From Peptococcaceae bacterium (lineage in GTDB: Bacteria > Bacillota > Peptococcia > Peptococcales > Peptococcaceae): a stretch of DNA of 5,151 nucleotides. A model generated the notes under the pieces. That model had not been told where the DNA came from. It ran no database searches and saw nothing but the letters and a program-made list of their open reading frames with translations. The stretch's first letter is position 1, and the number at the start of each line of letters is the position of its first letter. The translations under genes were made by a program, and so were the position numbers. Location of the stretch: positions 1-5,151 of the forward strand of contig CAAEKP010000107.1 of assembly GCA_900756555.1 (NCBI GenBank). The letters run 5' to 3'. Of the stretch, positions 5,148-5,151 are shown in pieces.

Positions 5148-5151
5148 TGTC

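Noticed and set aside
1..5151. CRISPR array, tRNA or rRNA genes
   Set aside because: No regularly spaced direct repeats, no tRNA-like cloverleaf arms and no rRNA sequence were seen on either strand.

Overview
The window reads as an ordinary chromosomal stretch of a low-to-mid GC, anaerobic Firmicutes-type bacterium. The evidence is good AAGGAG-type ribosome binding sites, sigma-A-like promoters, strong intrinsic terminators after most units, an ATP-dependent PEP carboxykinase, and a ferredoxin-fused nitroreductase typical of gut and rumen anaerobes. A Negativicutes host (a succinate/propionate-type fermenter) would fit, but this is an impression from protein flavour and is not shown by any marker gene here.

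Layout, all genes on the + strand. Positions 1-806 hold the 3' part of birA, cut at its 5' end by the window edge. Positions 939-1839 hold a two-gene unit of cysteine-rich, membrane-anchored proteins built from DnaJ-type CxxCxGxG zinc-binding modules but without a J domain; a strong terminator at 1893-1946 closes it. Positions 2018-3802 are the pckA unit, with its own promoter, a 530-residue ATP-type PEPCK, and a terminator. Positions 3868-4831 are a single-gene unit for a 2[4Fe-4S]-ferredoxin/nitroreductase fusion, with an extended -10 promoter and a long, near-symmetric bidirectional terminator. From about 4860 to about 5053 lies the left end of an IS200/IS605-family element: subterminal hairpin, promoter, leader inverted repeat and the first ~25 codons of tnpA. 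Coding is lost there, and the sequence passes into what looks like the promoter and leader of another gene beginning just beyond the right edge.

The genes do not form one pathway. birA serves biotin-dependent carboxylases; pckA interconverts oxaloacetate and PEP; the nitroreductase is a redox enzyme of unknown substrate. The least explained part is the pair of zinc-module membrane proteins. Each repeats a three-pair cysteine unit, once in the small protein and three times in the large one. The IS remnant is also notable: the geometry of its promoter and inverted repeat suggests that only read-through transcripts would fold up the transposase ribosome binding site.
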